A stretch of 16,665 nucleotides of DNA from Oscillospiraceae bacterium (lineage in GTDB: Bacteria > Bacillota > Clostridia > Oscillospirales > UBA929): positions 1 through 16,665 of the forward strand of contig WRLJ01000011.1 of NCBI GenBank assembly GCA_009777685.1. The letters run 5' to 3'. Shown here piece after piece: positions 7,632 through 14,644 of the stretch (position 1 is its first letter; every line of letters starts with the position of its first letter). The notes below the pieces were generated by a model. It made no database searches. It was not told the origin of the DNA and saw nothing but the letters and a program-made list of their open reading frames with translations. A program made the translations under genes and the position numbers.

Positions 7632-9101
7632 ATGACCGCGCGTGACTATCTGCGCCTTGTGGAGGAGGTCGTTGCCCAAGGCCCGTACACGGACACATGG
7701 GAGTCCCTGTGCGCGTATCCCGAGCCGGAATGGTACCGGCAGGCCAGGTTCGGCGTGTTCATCCACTGGGGGGTTTACGCCGTCCCCGCCTTCGCCAACG
7801 AGTGGTACGCCCGCAATATGTATATCCAGGGCTCGCCGGAGTATGAGCATCACCGGAAAACCTATGGAAACCATAAGACCTTCGGCTATAAGGATTTTAT
7901 CCCGCTGTTCCGGGGGGAGCGCTTTGACGCCGGGGAGTGGATGGCGCTGATCCGGGATTCGGGGGCGCAGTACGTCATGCCCGTCGCGGAGCATCACGAC
8001 GGGTTCCAGATGTATGACAGCGCCCTGTCGGAGTTCAACGCCGCGCGCATGGGGCCGCGCCGCGACGTGCTGGGGGAATTGAAGCGGGCCGCCGAATCGG
8101 CGGGCCTGGTTTTCGCCCTGTCCCAGCACCGCGCCGAGCATTGCTGGTTTTTCAACGGGGGACTGGCCTTTGACAGCGACGTGGCCGACCCCGCCCACGC
8201 GCCGTTCTACGGCACGCAGCTGCCCATCGGCGGCGCGGACAGCCACGACATCTACGCCGCGCCGCCGCCGCGGGCGCATTGCGAGGACTGGCTGGCGCGC
8301 CTTGCGGAGCTGGTGGAGAGGTACCGCCCGGCGGTCGTCTATCTGGACTGGTGGGTGCATAACCTGGGCTTTAAGCCCTACCTGAAAAAATTCGCGGCCT
8401 ATTACTACAACCGCGCCGCGCAATGGGGCTTTGAGGCCGCCGTCAACTACAAGCACCACGCCTTCGCGCCGGGCGCGGCGGTGCCGGATGTGGAGCGCGG
8501 CCGGCTGGACGGCGTCAGCCCGCGGATCTGGCAGTCCTGCACGGCGACGGCGCGCCATTCCTGGTGCCATACCCGCCAAAACGAGTATAAGGACCCGGCG
8601 GAGCCGATCTGTGATTTAATCGACGCCGTCAGCAAAAACGGGCGGTTATTGCTGAACATCGGCCCCCGCGCGGACGGCGTGATCCCCGATGAGGACCGGG
8701 AGATCCTGCAAGCGATGGGCCGCTGGCTGCGGCAAAACGGCGAGGGCCTCTACGGCGCGTCCTGCTGGGAGACCTTCGGCGAAGGCCCCTCCGCCGAAGG
8801 TTGCGGCGGCTCCGGCGGCGAGACGGAGTACACCCCGGCGGACATCCGCTTTACCTGCAAGGGCGGGGCGGTGTACGCCTTTGTGATGCGCTGGCCCGCC
8901 GGCGGGGCGGTCACGATCCGGTCCCTGAAAAAGGCCCGCGTCCTGCCGCACGCGGGCGGCGATCTCCCCATCCGGGCGGTCTCCGTGCTGGGCACGGACG
9001 CCCCCGTATCCTTCACGCGCGACGAAACGGGCCTGCATATCCGGGCGGAGGGAATCGCGCCGGCGCGCTGCCCGGTGACGGTGAAGATTGCGGTGGAGTG
9101 A
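7632..9101 (+). CDS. Alpha-L-fucosidase, GH29, cytoplasmic
   Basis: A 489-residue enzyme without a signal peptide, so probably cytoplasmic. GH29 motifs are clear: RFGVFIHWGVYAVPAF near residue 37, EWYARNM, VAEHHDGFQMYDS, and VVYLDWW holding the likely nucleophile D239. RLLLNIGPRADGVIPD is also typical. A smaller C-terminal beta domain (~410-489) follows. It removes terminal alpha-linked L-fucose by a retaining mechanism. As last gene of an import operon it probably trims imported oligosaccharides, for example fucosylated xyloglucan fragments; host glycans are an alternative. AAAGGAGA (7618-7625) precedes the ATG by 6-7 nt. I could not place the general acid by eye. Confidence 0.94.
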   Translation: MTARDYLRLVEEVVAQGPYTDTWESLCAYPEPEWYRQARFGVFIHWGVYAVPAFANEWYARNMYIQGSPEYEHHRKTYGNHKTFGYKDFIPLFRGERFDAGEWMALIRDSGAQYVMPVAEHHDGFQMYDSALSEFNAARMGPRRDVLGELKRAAESAGLVFALSQHRAEHCWFFNGGLAFDSDVADPAHAPFYGTQLPIGGADSHDIYAAPPPRAHCEDWLARLAELVERYRPAVVYLDWWVHNLGFKPYLKKFAAYYYNRAAQWGFEAAVNYKHHAFAPGAAVPDVERGRLDGVSPRIWQSCTATARHSWCHTRQNEYKDPAEPICDLIDAVSKNGRLLLNIGPRADGVIPDEDREILQAMGRWLRQNGEGLYGASCWETFGEGPSAEGCGGSGGETEYTPADIRFTCKGGAVYAFVMRWPAGGAVTIRSLKKARVLPHAGGDLPIRAVSVLGTDAPVSFTRDETGLHIRAEGIAPARCPVTVKIAVE

Positions 9102-9169
9102 CGGATACCGCCGGCCCGTTACCTGTGCAAAATTAAGGTGCGCGTATGGCAATTCTTTATAATCGGTCA

Positions 9170-9198
9170 TTGACACCCGCGGCTATATCCGATACAAT
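9170..9198 (+). promoter_or_regulatory. Strong sigma-A promoter of the XRE-cupin operon
   Basis: TTGACA (9170-9175) and TACAAT (9193-9198) are separated by exactly 17 nt, five to six matches per box. Transcription should start near 9205, giving a leader of about 30 nt before ATG 9235. The surrounding 60 nt are much more AT-rich than the rest of the window. This marks a new transcription unit separate from the sugar operon. Confidence 0.85.
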
Positions 9199-9218
9199 AC
9201 TGACCCATACATAAAAAC

Positions 9219-9224
9219 AGGAGG
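9219..9224 (+). promoter_or_regulatory. Ribosome binding site that decides the regulator start
   Basis: AGGAGG at 9219-9224 lies 1 nt before an in-frame ATG at 9226 and 10 nt before ATG 9235. Only the second spacing is workable, so ATG 9235 is chosen. Confidence 0.65.
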
Positions 9225-9234
9225 AATGCGCGAT

Positions 9235-9798
9235 ATGACGGAGCAATTGCGGGAAATGGGGCGGCGGCTGGCCGGCCTGCGTCAGATTATGGACTATACC
9301 CCGGCCTCGTTTGCCAAGGCGGCGGACGTGACGGTCGAGGAGCTGACCGCTTATGAAAACGGGGAAAAGGACTTTTCTTTCTCGTTTTTGTATAACGCGG
9401 CGGAGCTGCTGGGCGTCGACGTGGTCGACCTGCTGAGCGGCCAGTCGCCGCGCCTGAGTACCTGCTGCCTGGTCCGCCGCGGAGAGGGTCTCAGCGTGGA
9501 CCGCCGCGCGGCGTATGCTTACAAGCACCTCGCCTTCAATTTCCGCGGCAAGATGGCCGAGCCGTTTCTCGTGACCGTCGAGTCCAGGGAAGGAGGTGAG
9601 TCCCCGGCGCTCCACGCCCACGAAGGACAGGAATTCAATTACCTGCTGGAAGGCCGTTTGTCGTTCCACATCGGCGAAATCGTCTATGAGCTTTCCTCCG
9701 GGGACAGCATTTATTTTGACTCCGGCACGCCCCACGCCATGCGGGCGCTGGACGGCGGAGCCGCTACCTTTCTGGCTGTGGTCATGAAACATAAATAA
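9235..9798 (+). CDS. XRE-family regulator with C-terminal cupin sensor domain
   Basis: A 187-residue transcription factor. Residues ~5-62 form an XRE helix-turn-helix (LAGLRQIMDYTPASFAKAAD, then VTVEELTAYENGEK). Residues ~85-187 form a cupin barrel. Cupin motif 1 is complete: H127-x-H129-x3-E133-x6-G. Motif 2 ends in H167 (GDSIYFDSGTPH), so all metal ligands are present. Such XRE-cupin proteins usually sense a small molecule and control adjacent metabolic genes. Here an acyl-CoA-synthetase-like gene starts 18 nt downstream behind the same promoter, so autoregulation and control of the operon is the likely role. An unusually perfect ribosome-site-like sequence (AAGGAGGTGA, 9590-9599) lies inside the gene at the boundary between the two domains. 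The effector is unknown. Confidence 0.92.
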   Translation: MTEQLREMGRRLAGLRQIMDYTPASFAKAADVTVEELTAYENGEKDFSFSFLYNAAELLGVDVVDLLSGQSPRLSTCCLVRRGEGLSVDRRAAYAYKHLAFNFRGKMAEPFLVTVESREGGESPALHAHEGQEFNYLLEGRLSFHIGEIVYELSSGDSIYFDSGTPHAMRALDGGAATFLAVVMKHK

Positions 9799-9816
9799 AA
9801 GAAGGAGTCAACATAC

Positions 9817-11493
9817 ATGCCGTTATATGAAAAATACACCGGGCGTCACCGGGATGATTACGCGACGCTGGAGGATTTGCGAAACAACTATACGCTCACG
9901 GTTCCGGACGACTTCAATTTCGCCTTTGACTGTCTGGACGTTATGGCCGAGGAAACGCCGGACGGCCTGGCGATGCTCTGGCTGTCCGCGGACGGCGCGG
10001 AGCGGCGCTTCACCTACGAGGACATCCGCCGCCTGTCCGTCAAGGCCGCCAACTTCTTCCTCGCGCAGGGCATCGGCAAGGGCGATATGGTCATGCTGAC
10101 CCTGTCCCGCGACTGGCGGTACTGGCCGGTCCTGATGGGCCTGCACCGGATGGGGGCCGTCGCCGTTCCCGCGACCTATCTGCTGACGAAAAAGGATTTC
10201 GAATACCGCATGAACGCCGCTTCCATCAAGATGCTGCTGACCACGCCGCGCTTCGGCGTCACGGCCGCCATGGAGGAGGCCCTGCCGGAATGCCCGACGG
10301 TTGAGAAGCTGGCGGTGTTCGGCGGCGCCGTGCCCAATGACCGCTGGATCGACTTCGACGCCGGATGGGAGGCCGCGCCCGAAACGCCGGTCCCCCGGAG
10401 CACCGTGAAATCCGACATGATGCTGCTGGCCTTCTCCTCCGGCACGACGGGATACCCCAAGATGGTCTGGCATGACTATACCTATCCGCTGGGGCACATT
10501 ATGACCGGCTGCTTCTGGCATCGCTGCGAGGAGGGCGGCCTGCACTTCACGATCTCCGACACGGGCTGGCTGAAAAGCCTGTGGGGCAAGATGTACAGCC
10601 AATGGCTGGCCGGCAGCGCGATCTTCACGTATGATTTCGACCGGTTCTCCGCGCCCGATATTCTGGAGAAAATCGCCCGTTACAAGGTCACGACCTTCTG
10701 CGCGCCGCCGACGATGTACCGTTATCTCATCAAGGAAGACCTCAAGCAGTACGACCTGTCCTCGCTGAAGCACTGCGTCACGGCGGGGGAGGCCCTCAAC
10801 CCCGAGGTTTACAAGGTCTGGCTGGAGGGCACGGGGCTGAAAATCTTCGAGGGCTTCGGGCAGACGGAGACGACCCTGTGCTGCTGGACGGGCTATCCGT
10901 GGATGCAGCCGCGCCTTGGCTCGATGGGACTGCCCGCGCCGGGCTACCGCATGATCATCGCCGACGAGACGGGCAGGGAGGTCGGCCCCGGCGTGACGGG
11001 CGAAATCTGCATCCGCACCGGCGAGGCGGACGGGGGCAAGCCCTTCGGCATGTTCTCCGGCTACTTCCGCGACGAGGAAATGACCCGCAGCGTGTGGTAT
11101 GACGATCTGTACCATACCGGCGACACGGCCTATACGGACGAAATGGGGTTTTTGTGGTATGTGGGCCGCACGGACGACGTGATCAAGTCCTCCGGCTACC
11201 GCATCGGGCCCTTTGAGGTGGAAAGCGTGCTGATGGAGCATCCGGCGGTGCTGGAATGCGCCGTCACGGGCGTTCCCGACCCCGACCGCGGCATGGCGGT
11301 CAAGGCGACGATCGTGCTGACCAAGGGCTATGAGCCGTCCGACCTGCTGACCAAGGAGCTGCAAAACCACGTCAAGAAAGCCACCGCGCCGTATAAATAC
11401 CCGCGCGTGGTGGAGTATGCCGACGCGCTGCCCAAGACGATTTCGGGCAAGATCCGGCGCGTGGAAATCCGGGCAAAGGATTCGGAGAAATGA
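9817..11493 (+). CDS. Acyl-CoA synthetase-like AMP-forming ligase (medium-chain/AcsM type)
   Basis: A 558-residue adenylate-forming enzyme of normal length. The phosphate-binding loop SSGTTGYPK spans 207-215. GFGQTETT is the A5 motif, YHTGDTAYTDEMGFLWYVGR the A7/A8 region, SSGYRIGPFEVES the hinge, and K545 in PKTISGKIRR the C-terminal catalytic lysine. The sequence style (SMGLPAPGYRM, GFGQTET) resembles medium-chain acyl-CoA synthetases more than true acetyl-CoA synthetases. It should activate a carboxylic acid as acyl-AMP and pass it to CoA. It follows the XRE-cupin gene by 18 nt, with AAGGAG 9 nt before the ATG, and overlaps the next gene by ATGA. Acid specificity cannot be read from the sequence; an acceptor other than CoA is possible. 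Confidence 0.92.
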   Translation: MPLYEKYTGRHRDDYATLEDLRNNYTLTVPDDFNFAFDCLDVMAEETPDGLAMLWLSADGAERRFTYEDIRRLSVKAANFFLAQGIGKGDMVMLTLSRDWRYWPVLMGLHRMGAVAVPATYLLTKKDFEYRMNAASIKMLLTTPRFGVTAAMEEALPECPTVEKLAVFGGAVPNDRWIDFDAGWEAAPETPVPRSTVKSDMMLLAFSSGTTGYPKMVWHDYTYPLGHIMTGCFWHRCEEGGLHFTISDTGWLKSLWGKMYSQWLAGSAIFTYDFDRFSAPDILEKIARYKVTTFCAPPTMYRYLIKEDLKQYDLSSLKHCVTAGEALNPEVYKVWLEGTGLKIFEGFGQTETTLCCWTGYPWMQPRLGSMGLPAPGYRMIIADETGREVGPGVTGEICIRTGEADGGKPFGMFSGYFRDEEMTRSVWYDDLYHTGDTAYTDEMGFLWYVGRTDDVIKSSGYRIGPFEVESVLMEHPAVLECAVTGVPDPDRGMAVKATIVLTKGYEPSDLLTKELQNHVKKATAPYKYPRVVEYADALPKTISGKIRRVEIRAKDSEK

Positions 11494-12887
11494 GTGGCCG
11501 CCGCGGCAAACGACAGGGAGAACGCCCCGCGCGCATCCGCAAACGGTATGCGGGGATCGCCGTTGTCCTGGGCGCTGCCGCGCTGGCGGTTATCCTATTG
11601 TTCCCGCCGGGCCGGACGCCGGCGTACACGCCGGAGACGGACGCGCCCGCCTCCGGCAGTCCTCCTCCGGCGGAGAGCGCCGCGCCGTCCCCCCCGCCCA
11701 GCGAGGAACCCCCGGCGGCCGCCTCGCTGACCGTCGAGGCCGGGCCGGACGCCGTGATGCCCGGCGCGGAGGATTTCCTGACCGACCCCGCGCGGTTTCC
11801 CGGCGCGGTGCTGGAGGGCCTTCCGGAGCCGGAGGCGCTGCTGACGCCCGGCCGGTATCCGCTGCGCGTGCGGGCGGGCGGGGTTTGGCTGGAGACGGAG
11901 CTGATTGTCGCGGATACGACGCCGCCCGCGGGCGTTCCCGCGGATGTGACCGTTTGGCAGGGCGACGCGGCGGAGGCGGAGGCGTTTGTGACGGACATCG
12001 AGGACGTTTCCCCCGTGACCGTGCGCTACCGTGACCCGCCGCCGGACACCGCCGTGCCCGGTGAGCACGGGGTGACGGTCATCCTGGAGGACGCGCACGG
12101 CAACGCCGCCGAAATCACCGCCAGCCTGACCGTGCGCGAAGACCGCGCGCCGCCGCGCATCGAGGGCGCGAGGGACCTGACGTTCTTTCTCGGCGACCGG
12201 GCCGCCTACCGCCGGGGCGTGACGGCGCTCGACCGGCGCGAGGGCGCGGAGGACCTGGAGCTGGACCTGGAGGTAAACAGCTCCGCCGTGAATCTGGCGG
12301 AGCCGGGGGACTATCCGCTGACCTACCGCGCCGTGGACCGGGCGGGCAACGAGACGGTTGAGACCGTGCGGGTCACGGTGCTGGAGGTTACGGAGGAACG
12401 CGTCGGGGAGCTGGCCGGCGCGCTGCTGGAGGAAATCACCCATCCGGACATGAGCATTTACCAAAAGGCCTATGCGATCTACACCTGGGTCACGGGCCGC
12501 ATCTACTACGCCGGAAGCGCGGAGAAGGACAGCGTCCCGCTGGCGGCGTATCTGGGCTTCCAGACCCGCCAGGGCGACTGCTACACCTTCTACGCGCTCT
12601 CGGAGGTTCTGCTGACGCGCATCGGGGCCGAGTGTCTGAGGGTAGACCGCATTGACGGGTATGTCAATCACTACTGGAATCTGGTCAACCTGGGCGACGG
12701 GTGGTACCATTTCGACACCACGCCCTTTACCATCCCCTGCGACACATTTCTGTTTACCGACGCGCAGGCCGGGGAATACACGCGCATCCAGCGGGAGACG
12801 GTCCGGAACTGTTATAAGTTCGACCCGTCCCTGTATCCGGCGGTCAACACCGAACCGTCGAGTCAATTTACGGGAATCACGCCATGA
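11490..12887 (+). CDS. Membrane-anchored Ig-like / transglutaminase-type domain protein
   Basis: A 465-residue protein. A basic N-terminus (MSGRRGKRQ...RKRY) is followed by one membrane segment (~20-38), with no clear cleavage site, then a Pro/Ser-rich spacer (~45-78). Residues ~79-300 hold about three beta-sandwich repeats; the best preserved (~218-300, RAPPRIEGARDLTFFLGD...YRAVDRAGNETVETV) looks like DUF5011-type Ig-like domains. Residues ~320-440 form a transglutaminase-like papain-fold domain with an intact triad: C364 in QGDCYTFY, H394 in VNHYWNL and D409 in HFDTTPF. It should face outward and could be a protease, amidase or amide/ester-forming enzyme acting on envelope proteins or peptides. 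The start overlaps the upstream stop (ATGA). AAAGGA lies 9 nt ahead. The actual reaction is unknown. Confidence 0.88.
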   Translation: MSGRRGKRQGERPARIRKRYAGIAVVLGAAALAVILLFPPGRTPAYTPETDAPASGSPPPAESAAPSPPPSEEPPAAASLTVEAGPDAVMPGAEDFLTDPARFPGAVLEGLPEPEALLTPGRYPLRVRAGGVWLETELIVADTTPPAGVPADVTVWQGDAAEAEAFVTDIEDVSPVTVRYRDPPPDTAVPGEHGVTVILEDAHGNAAEITASLTVREDRAPPRIEGARDLTFFLGDRAAYRRGVTALDRREGAEDLELDLEVNSSAVNLAEPGDYPLTYRAVDRAGNETVETVRVTVLEVTEERVGELAGALLEEITHPDMSIYQKAYAIYTWVTGRIYYAGSAEKDSVPLAAYLGFQTRQGDCYTFYALSEVLLTRIGAECLRVDRIDGYVNHYWNLVNLGDGWYHFDTTPFTIPCDTFLFTDAQAGEYTRIQRETVRNCYKFDPSLYPAVNTEPSSQFTGITP

Positions 12888-14398
12888 ACATCAATGTACT
12901 GGAATTGCTGGAGTCCGCCGCCGCGCGGTGGCCGGACAGGGTCGCGCTGAGCGGCGGGGGAGAGAGCCTGACCTTCGCGCGGCTCCGTGACCGCGCGCGG
13001 GCGGCCGGCTCCTTTCTGCTGGCGCGGGGGATTTCCTCCGTGCCTGTTTTGGTTTGCATGGGCCGCCGTCCCGAAACCGTCGCGGCGTATTTCGGCGCGG
13101 TATACGCCGGCTGCCCGTACCTGCCCGTGGAAGAGGACGCGCCGCCGCGCCGCGCGCGCCAAATCCTCGAGGTCCTGAGCGCGGGGCGCCGCGCGCGCCC
13201 CGCGGCCTTTTGCGACGCGGGCACACGCGCGCGGCTGGAGGGACTGCTGGAGGCGGACGCGCTGTACGACGCCGGCCAGGCCATGCAAACGCCGCCAGAC
13301 GCGGCGGCGCTGGCCCGCGCGCGCGCCAGCGCCATTGACGCCGACCCCGTCTACACGGTGTTTACCTCCGGCTCGACGGGCGTTCCCAAGGGCGTGACGG
13401 CGTGCCACCGCAATGTGCTGGACTACGCGCACAGCCTGACCGGCGCGCTGGGGTTTGACGGGGATACCGTGTTCGGCGTGCAGGCCCCGCTGTCCATCGA
13501 CGCGTGTCTGAAGGAGCTGCTGGCGGTGCTGCTGACGGGCGCGCGGGCGGTGCTGATCCCCGGAAATCTGTTTATGTTCCCGCTGAAGCTGGCGGAGTTT
13601 CTCAACGAACACGAAATCAACACGCTGTGCTGGACGGCCTCGGCGCTGACGATGCTGTCCGCCTACGGCGCGTTGGAGGAGGAGCCGCTCCGCTCTGTGC
13701 GCACCGTCGCCTTCGGCGGCGAGGCGCCGCCTCCGGCGCAGGTGGCCCGCTGGCGCGCGGCCCTGCCCGGGGCGCGGCTGTTCAACCTCTACGGCCCGAC
13801 GGAGGCGACCGGCATGTCGTGCTGGTATGAGATACCGCAAGCCGTCTCTCCCGACAGGCCGGTCCCTGCCGGCAAGCCCTTTCCCAACACCGCGATCCTG
13901 CTGATCGGGGAGGACGGGAACGCCGCGCCTCCGGGGGAAACGGGGGAGATTTATATCCGCGGCGCGGGCGTCACCCCGGGCTACTGGGGCGACCCGGAGA
14001 GAACAGACGCCGTGTTTGTCCAAAACCCGCTGCACCGCGCGTTCCGCGACCCCGTCTACCGCACCGGCGATCTGGGCCGGTACGACGAAAACGGCGATTT
14101 GGTCTTTGTCTCCCGCCGCGACGGGCAGGTCAAGCACATGGGCCGCCGCATCGAGCTGGCGGAGATCGAGCTGTGCGCCGCCGAGGCCGAAGACGTGCGC
14201 CGCGCCTGCTGCGTCCACGACGCGGGCCGCAGCAGGCTCACGCTGTTCTACGAGGGCGGGGCCGCGCCCGCCGAGGTCGCCGCGTATCTGCGGGAGCGGC
14301 TTCCGAGGTACATGCTGCCGCAGGCGTACCGGCCCGTGGAGCGTCTGCCGGTCACGGACAGCGGAAAAACAGACAGGGAACGCCTGAAAACCCTGTAG
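12884..14398 (+). CDS. Stand-alone amino-acid adenylation protein (NRPS A-domain / DltA-like)
   Basis: A 504-residue protein that is all adenylation domain, with no carrier or condensation domain. FTSGSTGVPKG (160-170) binds ATP phosphates. D206 in SIDACLKE matches the Asp that contacts the amino group of alpha-amino-acid substrates. NLYGPTEATG, YRTGDLGRYDENGDLVF, GQVKHMGRRIELAEIE and K495 in DSGKTDRERL are the later core motifs. It should form an aminoacyl-AMP and load it on a carrier protein, as DltA does with D-alanine, but no carrier gene is in the window. The amino acid is not identified. It overlaps the transglutaminase-like gene by ATGA, with only a weak GGGA site. Its last Leu codon and TAG stop (CTG TAG, 14393-14398) are the first six bases of the repeat element that follows, so the original C-terminus may have been altered. 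Confidence 0.9.
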   Translation: MNINVLELLESAAARWPDRVALSGGGESLTFARLRDRARAAGSFLLARGISSVPVLVCMGRRPETVAAYFGAVYAGCPYLPVEEDAPPRRARQILEVLSAGRRARPAAFCDAGTRARLEGLLEADALYDAGQAMQTPPDAAALARARASAIDADPVYTVFTSGSTGVPKGVTACHRNVLDYAHSLTGALGFDGDTVFGVQAPLSIDACLKELLAVLLTGARAVLIPGNLFMFPLKLAEFLNEHEINTLCWTASALTMLSAYGALEEEPLRSVRTVAFGGEAPPPAQVARWRAALPGARLFNLYGPTEATGMSCWYEIPQAVSPDRPVPAGKPFPNTAILLIGEDGNAAPPGETGEIYIRGAGVTPGYWGDPERTDAVFVQNPLHRAFRDPVYRTGDLGRYDENGDLVFVSRRDGQVKHMGRRIELAEIELCAAEAEDVRRACCVHDAGRSRLTLFYEGGAAPAEVAAYLRERLPRYMLPQAYRPVERLPVTDSGKTDRERLKTL

Positions 14399-14422
14399 GG
14401 GACGCGGCCCTCCGCGTCCCGC
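14391..14422 (-). repeat. Palindromic repeat forming the left end of the element
   Basis: GTAG, then GGGACGCGG (14399-14407), loop CCCT and CCGCGTCCC (14412-14420). It is the exact inverted copy of 239-270. It abuts the stop codon of the adenylation gene and may also serve as that transcript's 3' structure. No T-run follows. Confidence 0.85.
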
Positions 14423-14481
14423 AAAATGTCCCCAACGCACGCGCCGGGGGGGAACGCGACCCAAACTGCGTGCGTACCCAC

Positions 14482-14509
14482 GGCGCGCCGAGGGCGTCGC
14501 GCCCTACAG
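14482..14509 (+). repeat. Palindromic intergenic repeat inside the element, copy A
   Basis: Arm GGCGCGCCG (14482-14490), loop AGGG, arm CGTCGCGCC (14495-14503), then CTACAG. Eight of nine positions pair. Its arms resemble copy 3 at 289-314. The spacer that follows (GTGTGCG..GGGGCAAAC) resembles 166-190. Confidence 0.6.
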
Positions 14510-14547
14510 CGTGTGCGTCGGGGCAAACGCGGCGCATGGGCAACCAC

Positions 14548-14570
14548 GGGCGGCAGATTGCCGCCCCTAC
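14548..14570 (+). repeat. Palindromic intergenic repeat inside the element, copy B
   Basis: GGGCGGCA (14548-14555), loop GAT, TGCCGCCC (14559-14566), then CTAC. A perfect 8-bp stem whose arms are unlike the other copies, while the trailing CTAC is retained. Confidence 0.6.
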
Positions 14571-14618
14571 ACGGTTTGCGAGGGTTTCCCCATGCCGGGT
14601 GCGTTGGGGACGTTTTGC

Positions 14619-14644
14619 GGGACGCAGGTGTCGCGCCCCTACAG
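14619..14644 (+). repeat. Palindromic repeat forming the right end of the element
   Basis: GGGACGC (14619-14625) pairs with GCGCCC (14633-14638) with one bulged A, followed by CTACAG. Read on the minus strand, CTGTAG gives the last Leu codon and the stop of the GH43 gene. Confidence 0.6.

Larger units (their letters stand above)
14393..14644. mobile_element. MITE-like 252-bp near-palindromic element between converging genes
   Basis: The block begins CTGTAGGGG and ends CCCCTACAG. The terminal inverted similarity extends about 46 nt: TCCCGCAAAATGTCCCC at 14417-14433 mirrors the complement of 14605-14621 with one mismatch, and AACGCAC/GTGCGTT continues it. Each end forms a hairpin. No coding gene or transposase is inside, and the interior holds two more palindromes. 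A duplicated target site is not evident beyond a possible TA. Element boundaries are inferred from symmetry alone. Confidence 0.55.

Noticed and set aside
4909..7698. A 929-residue minus-strand open frame opposite the transporter genes
   Set aside because: It is antisense to three clear genes; long antisense frames are expected in GC-rich coding DNA with this codon bias, and the translation is His/Val/Gly-rich without motifs.
8762..8800. Hairpin CCTTCGGC / GCCGAAGG inside the fucosidase gene
   Set aside because: Lies within coding sequence for a Gly-rich loop, with a 12-nt loop and no T-run; most likely incidental to codon content.
441..9101. Missing ATPase gene as evidence for a broken ABC transporter
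   Set aside because: LplABC/YtcP-type sugar importers normally lack their own ATPase gene and use a shared MsmX/UgpC-type ATPase encoded elsewhere.
9104..9125. Imperfect palindrome around GCCGGC after the fucosidase gene as a regulator operator
   Set aside because: Only the GC core pairs well; it lies about 45 nt upstream of the -35 box, and nothing ties it to the regulator.
14399..14430. Classical Rho-independent terminator after the adenylation gene
   Set aside because: The stem is strong but is followed by GCAAAATG, not a T-run; better explained as a member of the repeat family.
9823..14464. Minus-strand frames of 420-530 residues opposite the ligase, transglutaminase-like and adenylation genes
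   Set aside because: Antisense shadows with biased composition and no domains; the plus-strand genes carry complete catalytic motifs.
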